A stretch of 64,000 nt of DNA. It comes from Nemertoderma westbladi (lineage: Eukaryota > Xenacoelomorpha > Nemertodermatida > Nemertodermatidae). Positions 12,106 to 22,499 of the stretch are shown one piece after another. Location: assembly GCA_032718475.1 (NCBI GenBank), contig JAUCBJ010005874.1:1-64000 (forward strand), in the 5' to 3' direction. Below the pieces are notes generated by a model. That model saw only the letters and a list, made by a program, of their open reading frames with translations, had not been told where the DNA came from and made no database searches. How positions within the stretch are numbered: the stretch's first letter is position 1; each line of letters begins with the position of its first letter. The position numbers were made by a program, and so were the translations under genes.

Positions 12106-12236
12106 TGTCTCCCTCTTCAGTAGCTGCTACCCGAAGGTATGACTGGTGCTACTCGTATCCCAAGGTTTGTTCCCAGTAATTCAACAGGTACTCATTTTAT
12201 CGACCCCAGTGAATGAAAGAAGGTAGAGTAGAATGA
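12106..12236 (-). mobile_element. SINE body, copy 1
   Basis: The reverse complement contains CACTGGGGTCGATAAAATGA, then CTTGGGATACGAGTAG and CTTCGGGTAGCAGCTA. It aligns with 60690-60830 in the opposite orientation. The GGGTCGATAAAATGAGTACC block is, from memory, typical of invertebrate SINE bodies with tRNA heads. No head or tail is clear in this copy. Confidence 0.65.
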
Positions 12237-12239
12237 GAA

Positions 12240-13258
12240 CCAACCTGTTTAAACTTAGAAAGACACTAAAGATTGCTACAATGAACGCACGCACTCTAAA
12301 ACTGCTTAGCAAACATTATTGCAGCTCTGGCAATGGAATATTACATCGACATCATTTGTATTCAAGAATATCAGATTAGTCATGAGACTTTGCCATCAAG
12401 TATAATGAATGACATTTGAAATGGACGTTTATAACGTCCATCCACTTCCAGTCTGCAAATTCAGCAGAAAGCAATTCGGTCAAAGTTTCAATTGGTTGAG
12501 TATGAATTCTCCTAAGTCCATTTACACTTCTGACACTAAACCCCATCGAATATAAAAATTCCAGGATCATAAACTAATATAATTACAACATTTTTGGTGG
12601 GAATCACAAGACAACAGCAATGTGTTGCTACAATCCAACCAATAATGCATCAGAGACAGAACAAACAGTCAAGGACTAGAAGATTAAAAGGGCTTATAAA
12701 GTCATTGATACCTACAAACACCACATTCGAAAAGAGTAAGGATGGACATTTAACTGCGAGGCATACAGTAGTCAGCTCGTTCAACCTAATTTGTGCGGAC
12801 CAGACCAGACTGCAGAGCTCAGACTCAGTTTGAGAGCCAGTAAACTCAGGACAAGAAACTCAGGAGAAGATGTTAAGATACTCCTACTCCAAAGTAAAAA
12901 CTGAACAACCAACATCCGAAAACATCAACATGGTTGAGAAAGCTAAACAACTAGGCACCTGCCGAACTCCAAAGAAGTATTAAAAGCATGTCCAATTACA
13001 AAGCGAGTGGATTAGGTGAAATCCCGGCGGAGGTATGGAAAACAGGAGTGCTAAACAGACCATTATTGAATGTTTGCAACCGGATGTTAAAAGGGGAAAA
13101 GCCACCACCAATTTGGACTAAAGGTCAACTAAAGCCTCTCCCCAAGAAAGGAGACCTCGGCATACCAACAAACTATCGTGGGATCTGTCTGCTTGTGGTA
13201 GCTGCCAAAATATACAATAAAATGATTATCTTTAGGATTAGGCCTCACATAGAGAATG
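12240..13258 (+). pseudogene. Decayed LINE, endonuclease to start of RT
   Basis: Reading across several frameshifts, the + strand shows the AP-endonuclease start (KIATMNARTL near 12270), a GG-G-LLSP-type segment near 12490-12520, and CCYNPTNNASE near 12610-12650. A cleaner frame at 12988-13258 begins the RT domain, with PLPKKGD and NYRGICLL. It ends abruptly near 13258. The order EN then RT is that of APE-type non-LTR retrotransposons. The family differs from the LINEs at 48-54 kb. It is broken by stops and frameshifts throughout the EN half. Confidence 0.75.
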
Positions 13259-15771
13259 TTGCTCTTTTATGTTGCGTTTTATTCACATTTTTTTTTTAAT
13301 ATAGGCCTATGTTATAAACAAATAAAGTTGAAAAAATATTTCTATCATAACAAAAAAAATCTGCCATATTTTAAAATAAATAAATAAAATCTGAAATATT
13401 TTAAAAAAATACAATAATATTGTATAAATGTTGGGTAACGGCAATATGTTCCAGAACATTTATATGTATCAAAACTTAAAAATAGCTACATAAAAAGTAT
13501 TATAAAATGAAAATAAAATAAAATAAATAAATAATGCTTGATAGGGCCGTGGTGATGGAGACGTTTTAAAATTCTTTTCCAACAACAATTGTAAAGCGAA
13601 AATACAAGTCTTTTTAAATATAAGTATTATACAATATTCTATATATTAAATGGTGGTGTACATTAAGTATATTACCTGTAAAATTGACGTAACAACTTCG
13701 ATGGAATCGGATTCCCAAAATAGTTAGGTCTTCAAGCTCACCATCTCCCAAATCCAACGGAGTCTTCAAATTTCCAGCTAATTCTTCGTATCGCGGCAAT
13801 CTTGTTTCGCAAATGGCAAAAGTCCTTTCTCATATTGCTATCGCTGCATTTTTCTAGCTTTTCCATCATTTGGATTTTTTGGATCTATCGCCTTACATAA
13901 GGCGGTAGATCCAGATAAGGCAATCTTTCTCAAAACTAAATGTCGCTCGCTATTAATCACAATATTTTTCAATTATTTTAGTCAAAGCACTCGTCGCCTC
14001 CAACTCTCTTTAAGGTTATTTTCATTGCCTAAATGTAACTTATTTCTGCAGTGTTTTGAATCATAATAAATTTTCATTGCCTAAATGTAACTTATTACTG
14101 CAATGTTTTGAATCATAAAAACATAATATTCTAGAATGTTTAATGTTGTTGCTAACACATTCTCTACATAGATTAAAACATTTTTTTGGTAATTTTGTTA
14201 TGATTTTATCCTCCAAACAAACGGTAATAAAAAAAATTGCTCAACCTTTCCCAAAGTCTTTATAGCGAACATTTATTGTTATAATGTGGAACAACATCAT
14301 GAGCAAATAAAATTGCAGTCATACGCTGGAGAACGGTTCGTCAGTAAAATGTACCAAGCGTCTACTCGACTATAAGCTCTTGCTGTATAGAAATAGCACA
14401 GGTCGATTCGCCGTGTCCCATTCTCACAAAGTTTTTATTATATTCGAGTGTTTAATATAAAGATGTATGATTATTTATTGATTGAAAATTAAATAGTGTA
14501 TAAATATGTAATATTCCCTCACGCAGCCTGAACTTTGCCTATGGTAGCGAATAGGGAAGGATTTTCTCTGTATCATAGCAACGTTGTATAATAATTTAAC
14601 TCTGGCTAGCTGGGAAGACAGGTAGCAAGCTGGTTGGAGTGTTGAGTGTGTCTCAGTAAATCCAATGGTTGGGGCGGGTGGTCTATTGAGAACTCCGAAC
14701 TGGTCATGCCATTAATTCTGCTTTCTCCAAGGCTGCATGGAAGGAGGGAGAGGTTTACATATTGATTGCGATTGATATTGGGGATTAGATTATCATTTAG
14801 TTTTTCGGTTTTGTTGTCTTATAGACGGTCTTCTTTCTAGTTCGATATAGTACATGATTAAAATGATCAAATGAGCATCCATACTGTAAAATCCTTTCTT
14901 CACATACGGAACGCTGATAAGTTGACATAATGTAACAAAATTACATACATCATTGCTTGCAAAGGTCACTTTTCAGCCTTAAAGACCCTTGTTTATGTAT
15001 GTAAACCTCCCTCGCTGCGTTCGCTCGGTATAAATAATCTCGAGTCATAACGCTGCAAAGTGCTACTTTGCACACAATGATGTAAATAGTTATATTTACT
15101 ACCGAATCAAAAGTCAAAAGACGAAGTCAAAAGAAATAGCTAACAATAATTAATACTAATCTATATAATACAGTACGTAAGGGCATTCTGCGGCTTAACA
15201 ATTATTAACCATGAGTATTATTTACATCAGTAGTTCACCTTCACCATGTCAGCATGTTTTGGGGCGAGACACGTAGTCGGGGAGCCTTGGCATACGGTTT
15301 ATATAGGGCAAATTGGGCATGTCCGTCTGTCTGTCTGTTTGTCCGTCTGTCTGATAAATGTTGAACGCAAATTTCTCGGCATATTTCTCGATCATATTTT
15401 ATGCAAAGATTACTAAGAAATTTGATCTATTATTAGTTGCTTAATTCTGGAACAAAATTGACTTGCAAATAGTGAAGACTCTGTTTTGGAATTTCTAAAG
15501 CCGCTGTACCGATGCGCAATATCAAGTTTATTTAATAAATTGAAAGTACAGTCTGACAGTACCGGTACCCAACCCAGCCTGTTGTTCCGCTACTGTGCTG
15601 CAACTGCATGAACTGCGCTGCATCAACTCATACTGTCATACAGGACCGGTACCTGTAGGCCTTTTTAGCTTACTGATGTACTGCAGTGCAGTCTGATTGT
15701 AACTAAGACGTGGACCAGAGTCGTCCTGTTGTGAAGGTGAACTGATTGAGAGTGGAGCCCGGAACTGTATC
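13259..15771. other. Intergenic, no gene recognised
   Basis: The sequence is very AT-rich. It includes a two-copy 52-bp tandem duplication at 14021-14121, a 32-base near-perfect hairpin at 13881-13912, and a CTGT-type simple repeat near 15325-15350. The last few hundred bases probably contain the YIPF5 promoter and 5' UTR, but I see no confident TATA box. Confidence 0.5.
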
Positions 15772-15976
15772 ATGGAATATTACAGTAGTGGGTGGTATGA
15801 CAACCAGTCTGCCCAACAAGGTAGCAGTGCCAATGAAGCTACCGGTGGAATCCCCGTTAACCAAGGCTACTACGATGAACCAATTTATTCAGCTTCAGGG
15901 CAAGCCCGCGGCTACTACGAATCGGGTGGAACTTCCCCCAATGTATACGGCGTTCGGGACGCCTTCCCTATTAGTG
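15772..15976 (+). CDS. YIPF5: YIPF5 homologue, coding exon 1
   Basis: This exon encodes the first 68 residues, plus one base of the next codon, of a Yip1-domain protein. The start is ATG at 15772 with no good upstream in-frame alternative. The segment is rich in Tyr, Gly, Ser and Gln, matching the disordered cytosolic N-terminus of YIPF5. The exon ends at G15976 before a GTTAGT donor; without splicing the frame hits a stop two codons later. Joining to the exon at 19560 restores an alanine codon and gives a protein of about 277 residues, against about 257 in human YIPF5. Confidence 0.85.
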
Positions 15977-16437
15977 GTTAGTATGTAGTTATCTGTCTCA
16001 CCAACAACCCTAACCTGACCTTACTGCCTTACATGCAACAGCCATATAAAATTGTATATTTAGGTACCGGTAGGTGCCGGTAGGCCTTTAGATGTTTTCT
16101 GTTTAGTACCGGTAATAATCCACCTAATTCCAAATCCAGCAATCAATCATAATTCATACCTCAGTTTTTCTCCGCAGGATCGTAGCGATATTTTTTTTAT
16201 CGATAAATTTATCGGTGCTTCTGTCTCTGTCACTCTGTGCTTTATGTTGGGGCAGTGGAGGTAGCTTACAATACTATACTGCTATAGGCCTAGGCTTGGG
16301 CCCTTTTCAGTATTTATTTAGGCCTATTGATATAAGTAATATGTGTTGGTGGGTTGACAGTTGTTCGGCAGATATATGCCGTATTTTCACTACATCTTTT
16401 ATGGGACATGGGAGTATATGCCGCATACCGGTACCAC

Positions 16438-16619
16438 ACAAGTCCCTAAAAGGTGCCACCCTGCTCCATAGAGCGGGAAATTCAAATGATTGAAAGACAT
16501 GTAATTTGTACTGGAAAGGGTGCTATATTTTGGCGGTAACATTGAATACATGAATAGAGTAAGGCTAATGTAATTCTTTGCATCAGAATAAATTATTTCT
16601 TATCGGTTTAACTCACTCA
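16438..16619 (+). repeat. Intronic inverted repeat, left arm
   Basis: This stretch is the left arm of a long inverted repeat whose right arm is at 18862-19067. Shared blocks include AAGTCCCTAAAAG, CACCCTGCTCCATAG and AATTATTTCTTATCGG. The two arms flank about 2.2 kb of intron. They could be two opposed insertions of one dispersed repeat or the ends of one large element; no target duplication was found. Confidence 0.75.
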
Positions 16620-16651
16620 TTCGTCCGTTATTGTTGTTGTTTTATCTATTC

Positions 16652-17145
16652 TGGGGCTTCGAGCAGCACGTGAGCAACTAAGTTGCCTGGTTTAACTAAT
16701 CTGGGAGTTCGAGCAGCACGTGAACAACTAAGCAGACTGGTTAACTAGTCTGGGACGTCGAGCAGCACGTGAACAACTAAGCTGACTGGTTAACTGGTCT
16801 GGGACTTCGAGCAGCACGTGAACAACTAAGCAGACTGGTTAACTAGTCTGGGACTTCGAGCAGCACGTGAACAACTTAGTAGACTGGTTAACTGGTCTGG
16901 GGCTTCGAGCAGCACGTGAACAACTAAGCAGACTGTTTAACTGGTCTGGGACTTCGAGCAGCACGTGAACAACTAAACTGGCTGGTTACCTAGTCTGGGA
17001 TGTCGAGCAGCACGTGAACAACTAAGCTGACTGGTTAACTAGTCTGGGACGTCGAGCAGCACGTGAACAACTAAGCTGACTGGTTAACTAGTCTGGGACT
17101 TCGAGCAGCACGTGAACAACTAAGCTGACTGGTTAACTAGTCTGA
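16652..17145. repeat. 49-bp minisatellite with a CACGTG per unit
   Basis: About ten units of 49 bp start with CTGGGACTTCGAG or close variants. Nearly all contain GCAGCACGTGAACAACT and end with TGGTTAACTAGT. Each unit therefore holds the perfect E-box palindrome CACGTG. The array is in the YIPF5 intron and abuts a truncated LTR-R copy. The solo LTR at 9247 has similar CTGGTTAAC words near 9730, so the array may have grown from LTR sequence. Confidence 0.88.
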
Positions 17146-17149
17146 AATA

Positions 17150-17636
17150 ATCCCTACATGTGTCAGTTGCTATCCTCCTTATATATGATCAAATTCAGTG
17201 ACGGTCGGCAGATCAGTGTGAAACAGTGTGAAGTCGTGTGTAGTAGTGTGACAGATAATAAAGCATCTCCTAAAGAATGCGCTATTTACGAAAATCAGTA
17301 GCCATCTCGTTATGTTTAGTATAAGTCATAACTCTGTTTTATACTTAAAGCGCCACGTCCTAAAGGAACTGTTAATATTTCCCCAAAAGTGAATAATACT
17401 GTCAGAGATTATATAGTAACGATCAATCGAATAATACAGTAGGTCTGCAACGCAATAACTTCAAAGCACCCGAATCCAGTCTCCCTTAACTGTGGGTGAA
17501 TGATCGCGCATAGACTGGCTTCGGCTAATGTTACTTCATGTGCATTAAATAATTGTTATAGGCTAAAGTCGATTTATAAACAAGAGGACACCTAAAATTG
17601 GCAGGTTAAACTGCTAAAGGTCTGAAAGCGCGAACA
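17150..17636 (+). mobile_element. Truncated LTR-R copy in the YIPF5 intron
   Basis: The 3' part of the same LTR family as 9247-10482, 34592-36532 and 44273-45464. It contains GCGCCACGTCCTAAAGG and ends GAAAGCGCGAACA. The 5' part is missing or replaced by the 49-bp minisatellite. No target duplication can be tested on the left. Confidence 0.8.
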
Positions 17637-17639
17637 CTA

Positions 17640-17686
17640 CACATGACAAACGCCGAGCTTTATGGTACAATACCACCTGTATCAAC
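17640..17686 (+). pseudogene. LINE 3'-end fragment, left of fold-back element
   Basis: This piece duplicates 18271-18318 (ATGACAAACGCCGAGC and following). It belongs to the C-terminal region of a LINE ORF and continues at 18177 beyond the inserted element. The final eight bases, GTATCAAC (17679-17686), are the left target-site duplication. Confidence 0.75.
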
Positions 17687-18176
17687 GGGTCCTACGAATT
17701 ACCCCAAAATACCCCAAAACACCCCAAAATACCCCAAAATACTCCAAAATACCCCAAAATAGTCAAATATTACCCCAAAATACCCCAAAAAGGCTAAAAA
17801 ATTACCCCAAAATACCCCAAAATAAGCTAACCATGTTTTTTAACAGCGAGGGAAAGGAGCAGGTTACAGTGGCAAGTTTTTTTAACCAAAACAATAAACG
17901 AGAGTGAAGAAAAATTTTTTAATTATTTTGGGGTAATTCGTCATTATTTTGGGGTAATTCGTCATTTTGCCATATTTTGGGGTAAATTAAATTTCCAAAA
18001 CAAAGGCTGAAAAAAAAGTATTTTGGGGTAATTCTAAACTATTTTGGGGTATTTTGGGGTAATTCTAAACTATTTTGGGGTATTTTGGGGTAGTTTTATA
18101 CTATTTTGGGGTCTTTTGGGGTGTTTTGGGGTATTTTGGGGTGTTTTGGGGTATTTTGGGGTAATTCGTAGGACCG
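17687..18176. mobile_element. Fold-back hAT-like element with CCCCAAAA arms
   Basis: This 490-bp element ends in an inverted repeat (GGTCCTACGAATTACCCC and its complement). It is flanked by an exact 8-bp duplication, GTATCAAC, at 17679-17686 and 18177-18184. The left arm is made of ACCCCAAAAT repeats and the right arm of ATTTTGGGGT repeats, so one strand could form a long hairpin and the G-rich arm could form quadruplexes. The core at about 17847-17903 matches, in reverse complement, one unit of the 68-bp satellite at 46.3 kb. It encodes no protein; the 81-codon frame across it is not a gene. Confidence 0.88.
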
Positions 18177-18561
18177 GTATCAACCACCCTCCGTGAACGC
18201 AGATTAAGATTCAGTGGGTGGTTGCTACACGAGACTACTAAGGGTAGCCCTAAACATCAGCTGGAGACAACACATGACAAACGCCGAGCTTTATGGTACA
18301 ATACCACCTGTATCAACCACCCTCTGTGAACGCAGATTAAGATTCAGTGGGCACTGCTGGCGAAGTAAAGACGAGGTCATACCAGATCTACTTCTCTGGC
18401 AACCAACTCATGGAAAGCGCAGCCGTGGACGACCTGCCATAACATATATAGATCAACTTGAAAGGGATACTGAACTTGGGAGAAACGAAATTGCGACAAC
18501 TATGGAGAATCGGGAAGCCTGGAAGGATCTCATTTCCACTGTCCGAGTTCGCTCGACCTAG
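18177..18561 (+). pseudogene. LINE 3' end with TAG-repeat tail
   Basis: After a short partial duplicate, the frame at 18214-18561 encodes the C-terminal tail of a LINE RT. Motifs include ELYGTIPPV, RRLRFSGHCWRSK, HGKRSRGRP and TYIDQL, as in RTE-type ORF ends. The ORF closes with TAG and runs straight into a (TAG)n tail near 18559-18575, a usual 3' end for such elements. The 5' part is absent. Confidence 0.8.
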
Positions 18562-18861
18562 TAGTAGTAGTAGTATTGTACAAGCTGTCAAGTGTGTATG
18601 TGTATATCTACTGTAATTTCACACATTTTATATTCGCCCGTAAATTATTAACTTAATTAATCAATTCTAAATGATATAATTCGTAATTAATATTAGTTTT
18701 TAAACGTTCTTCAGTTCATTGTGTACACATTCTACTGTTGTATGTGCTACTGTAGGAACATATTTTTTTGGTTCGCGTAAATTCAGTGTCGGTTGGCGCA
18801 AATTATTCTACGCCCGGCGCACCCCCGGCGTGCAATACATAGAAATTCCAATCCAGTCTGG

Positions 18862-19067
18862 GAGTGAGTTAAACCGATAAGAAATAATTTATTCTGATTC
18901 AGTCTTACTCTATTGATGTATTCAATGTTAAAACAGATTTGGATTTCCCGCCAAAATATAGGTGGCAGATCTGATCTGCCACCCTTTCCAGTACAAATTA
19001 CAATATATCTTTCATTCATTTGAATTTCCCGCGCTATGGAGCAGGGTGGCATCTTTTAGGGACTTGT
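18862..19067 (-). repeat. Intronic inverted repeat, right arm
   Basis: Reverse-complement partner of 16438-16619. It carries an extra insert with a perfect palindrome at 18961-18983 (11-bp arms GGTGGCAGATC around one base), absent from the left arm. The frame 18783-19052 on the - strand is inside the repeat and not a gene. Confidence 0.75.
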
Positions 19068-19559
19068 ACAGATGTCCATCTTGCATCATTGAGGATTTTG
19101 TGTAATTATAAATAATGAAAAATATGAAAGTAGTAGGGAATTTAGCGAAGAAAAATGTCAAATTCGATCAACTGAGAAAAATGTTGTTTTATACAGAGAG
19201 TCATGAATATTGCTAATAATAAATACTGCTATTCTTCCTTATAGAAATATTATATAATTTTATATATGTGAATTTTTTTGTCTCTGCCGTGCTTTGTGGT
19301 ATTTATTTAAAAGTTTTTGTTATTTTATCTATTAAAAATTGTAACCTCCATTAGAAATTTTCTGTTCTATCAAAATTCAATTTTATGTTTTCCAAATTTC
19401 GTTTCTTCTTGGTCATGTTTAGGGAGTCACTCGAGATGCTAATGTGGTCATTAAATAAATATATTATATCTTCAAAATTTAATTTAGTATTGTTGATGTT
19501 GATTGCTGCAGTATTAATAAATTCATAATTACATTTCCTAGAATTGGACCATTCTGCAG

Positions 19560-20188
19560 CCATGTACCCCCCTAACCAACAGTCTGTATACACCGGAGCC
19601 ATCCTGTCCCCCCAACCGACGCCAGGCAACCCATACAACCCCTACTCGTCGACGCAAGAAGACGCAGAAATCCTCGACGAACTCCCGTTACTAGAGGAAC
19701 TGGGGGTCAACTTCGAACACATTCGATTAAAAACTCTCGCTGTTTTACACCCGTTCAAGGAAACCGACCCTGTTATAATGCAGGACACTGACATGGCCGG
19801 CCCTTTGGTGTTCGTCCTGCTATTCGGGGCTTCTCTCTTACTTACCGGGAAAATCCATTTTAACTACATCTACGGAATTGGGGTTCTAGGGGGTTTGGGC
19901 TTGTATTTGCTACTCAACGTTATGTCGGTCCACGGTATAACTTTGGGCTGTACAGTGAGTGTGTTGGGTTACTGCATGTTGCCGCTGGTCGTATTGTCCT
20001 CTATCGCTATCTTCCTAACTTTGCAGGCTCTACACGGGATGGTATTGACCTTAATTTGCGTGGCCTGGTGCAGTTTATCTGCTAGTAAACTATTCGTCAC
20101 GGCCTTGGATATGCAGGGACAACAGCTGCTAGTCGCCTACCCCTGTATGCTATTTTTTGCCGTGTTTGCACTGCTTTCGGTTTTCTAA
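19560..20188 (+). CDS. YIPF5: YIPF5 homologue, coding exon 2
   Basis: The exon starts after a TTCTGCAG acceptor and encodes the conserved Yip1 domain: PLLEELGVNF, then FEHIRLKTLAVLHP, the DMAGPLVF segment, and five hydrophobic helices ending in QQLLVAYPC and the C-terminal ALLSVF. In animals YIPF5 is a multi-pass protein of ER exit sites, ERGIC and cis-Golgi that binds YIF1 and Rab proteins in early secretion. Domain and C-terminus look complete and unbroken, so the gene is probably functional. YIPF7 is a close vertebrate paralogue; for an invertebrate the single-gene name YIPF5 fits best. The stop is TAA at 20186. Confidence 0.93.
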
Positions 20189-20193
20189 ATAAA
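20188..20193 (+). terminator. Poly(A) signal overlapping the YIPF5 stop
   Basis: AATAAA begins at the last base of the TAA stop (TAAATAAA). If used, cleavage would fall about 10-30 bp downstream and the 3' UTR would be only a few tens of bases. No other AATAAA lies in the next 130 bp before the BEL element. Confidence 0.55.
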
Positions 20194-20321
20194 TCTAAAA
20201 TTTACTGTCTGTGGTGACGCTATTATTTAATTACAGAAAGTATTATTATATTTATCGTTGGAACTGTGCAAATCATTCTTTTTGCAAATTATCCGATCCT
20301 ATTTTTTATTTCTTGTAAAAT

Positions 20322-20850
20322 TGTTAGCTTATCCAATCCCGCTAACACCCCATAAAGTTATAAGCCGATAAGCAATATTGGGAGCCACGAGATTGGGCAA
20401 TTAACCAACTCGTGCCATCCCAATAAGAGTGGGAAGGAAGCACACAATAAAGGGTCAGGGGCCAAACCCCTAACCCAGAGAGAACAGGTGGAGTGAACGG
20501 GAACACTCCACGGGGCGCCAACAAGGGTATCAACCAATCAGAGGGGGGCAAGGCATCGATTAGGTAGTAATTAGGCCAACCGTGTAATATAATCAGTAAC
20601 CTATTAATCAGTAATTCAGTTATCTCAAGTGCAGTAGTGCTAGCTTAGGTTAGTTAGTTTAGATAGGGGAGCACGGGACTTTTAGTTACCGTATCCCGCC
20701 TTCCACATATCTATATCTATATCTATACCCATCGATTATTATACACCGAACATCAGAACTCATTCACCGTTTCGTTTACTCTTTATACACGGCGGGGACG
20801 CGTAAACTAAAATACCGGATAAATCGGGATCCCTCCTGGATCCCGTCACA
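20322..20850 (+). repeat. BEL 5' LTR
   Basis: The 529-bp 5' LTR runs from TGTTAGC to GTCACA and is preceded by the duplication AAAAT. It contains a CTATATCTATATC stretch that may serve as a TATA-like region and short repeats of TTAGTTAG. It aligns without gaps with 34013-34541. Confidence 0.93.
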
Positions 20851-20919
20851 GTAACTAAAACCAGCTGCCGCCCCAGATAAGACTCGATAACCACTAGCCA
20901 CCGAAACCTGCAGAAGAGG

Positions 20920-22497
20920 ATGAGTCAGTCAGGTGAAACGACACCGACGCGGACCCCGGACGAAGACCAAACGATCCGTGAGGCCGCAACCAGGCGATAC
21001 AGACCCACGACACCGGAGCCATCGATAACGGGCGAACCGGAAGTTCAAGACGAGGGGAGCCTGGAACAAGAGGTCGAGCCGAGAGGAAGGGAGAGCGAGA
21101 CGGAGGAAGACGGAGATGAGTCGACACGGGACGGAGATCGGCGCACCGATGTCGCCGGCCAGCTACAGGCCGAGGGCGACGAGCGGCCCACCGAAACGGC
21201 GATGGTGGGGCCGACGGTGCGACGCCGGACGCGAAGAGACGGAGGAGACATCGGTACCGATGTCGCCGGCCAGCTACAGGCCGAGGGCGACGGACGGCCC
21301 ACCGGAACGGCGATGGTGGAGCCGCCGGTACGACGTCGAACCCGGAGGGACGGAGGAGAGGTCGGCGACGAGGACGTCGGGGTTTCAGAGCGACTTCGAC
21401 GGGCCTACAACGCGACCCGGAAGCTGATGAAGGACGCCAAGAAGGAAGGGGCGAAGGTAGACGAGGTGAGACTGAGAAAGCGACTAGGTGAGTCGGATAG
21501 ACACTTTAATTACCTAATACGTTTTGGGCAGAGAGAACTAGCCGAGGAGAGAGCAAAAGGGGTTGCCGGCGAACTGTTTGAACTATGGGAGTGTGGGAGT
21601 ATGGAACCTAGCGTAGCGCCAGTGTACATAAGGCCATACTTGGTCGATGCCCGGGGAGTAAAATTAGTGGGTTGGAGGGGACCCGAGGGGGGCGGATCCG
21701 AGGTTAACCCCGAGGATTCGGCCTCGTCAGTCGGAGAAAGTTCCGGGAAGCGGGGGAAAGTTAGTAGGTCGGGAAGGCGGAGGGGGTCCGCTGTAACCGA
21801 TAAGTCTGCTACATCCTCCGCGAAAGAAAGAGTGGTGAGAGAGATAGGTGCTGCATACCGTCTCAGCATGGTAGAACAAGGTCAGAGGGAAATGGAGGAA
21901 CGGTTAGAGGAGGGGAGAGTGCGGTTAGCGAGGGAAGCGGCATTGATTAGAGAAACCGGAGAGAGGGCCGAAAGGGCTTTGAGAAGCCTTAGGGAGTGTG
22001 AGGAAATAGAAGAAAAGGAGTGTAGGGAGCGTGAGGCGAGGGAGGATAGGGAACGCAAAGAGCGTGAGGCGGAACGCAAAGAGCGTGAGGCGGAACGCAA
22101 GGAGCGTGAGGTGGAACGCAAGGAATATGAGGCGAGAAGGGAAAAGGAACGTAAGGAGCGCGAGGTGAGACGAAGGGAGAGCATTAGGAGTGTGGCGGAG
22201 TCGGCCGCCCGGGACACCCAGGAGTGTGAGAGGAGAATGGCAGAGGCTGAACGAGAGCAAAAGGAATTAAAGAGACGCCAGAATGTGCTTGCGGAAGATA
22301 AGATTAGACGGGCGCACGAGTTGCAACTGGTGCAAGCGTCGCCGTCTGAAAGCGGGGCCGGCTCGAGTATTTTTGGGGAGCCGGGGGCCGTAGATACATT
22401 TATTGATACCCCACTGACAGGGACCGCACGACAGACTCAAAACTGGTGTGACCGTACGGGCGGGGGGGGGGGGGTAATAATGATAATGGTACAGTAG
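20920..22497 (+). CDS. BEL ORF A, charged coiled-coil protein (Gag-region)
   Basis: A 525-codon frame starting 70 bp after the 5' LTR. Residues about 1-150 are acidic and basic low complexity and include a tandem 37-residue duplication (TDVAGQLQAEGD at 21146 and again at 21257). Residues about 330-470 form a long charged coiled coil with repeated KEREAERKE heptads. No enzyme motif is visible. The frame runs into a G13 tract at 22462-22474 and stops soon after, while a different frame opens at 22500, so its natural C-terminus is uncertain. Position suggests a Gag or Gag-associated role; that is inference. Confidence 0.6.
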   Translation: MSQSGETTPTRTPDEDQTIREAATRRYRPTTPEPSITGEPEVQDEGSLEQEVEPRGRESETEEDGDESTRDGDRRTDVAGQLQAEGDERPTETAMVGPTVRRRTRRDGGDIGTDVAGQLQAEGDGRPTGTAMVEPPVRRRTRRDGGEVGDEDVGVSERLRRAYNATRKLMKDAKKEGAKVDEVRLRKRLGESDRHFNYLIRFGQRELAEERAKGVAGELFELWECGSMEPSVAPVYIRPYLVDARGVKLVGWRGPEGGGSEVNPEDSASSVGESSGKRGKVSRSGRRRGSAVTDKSATSSAKERVVREIGAAYRLSMVEQGQREMEERLEEGRVRLAREAALIRETGERAERALRSLRECEEIEEKECREREAREDRERKEREAERKEREAERKEREVERKEYEARREKERKEREVRRRESIRSVAESAARDTQECERRMAEAEREQKELKRRQNVLAEDKIRRAHELQLVQASPSESGAGSSIFGEPGAVDTFIDTPLTGTARQTQNWCDRTGGGGGVIMIMVQ

Positions 22498-22499
22498 AC

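Noticed and set aside
17662-17907. 81-codon Pro/Lys-rich frame
   Set aside because: Lies across the CCCCAAAA arm of a fold-back element and has no homology.
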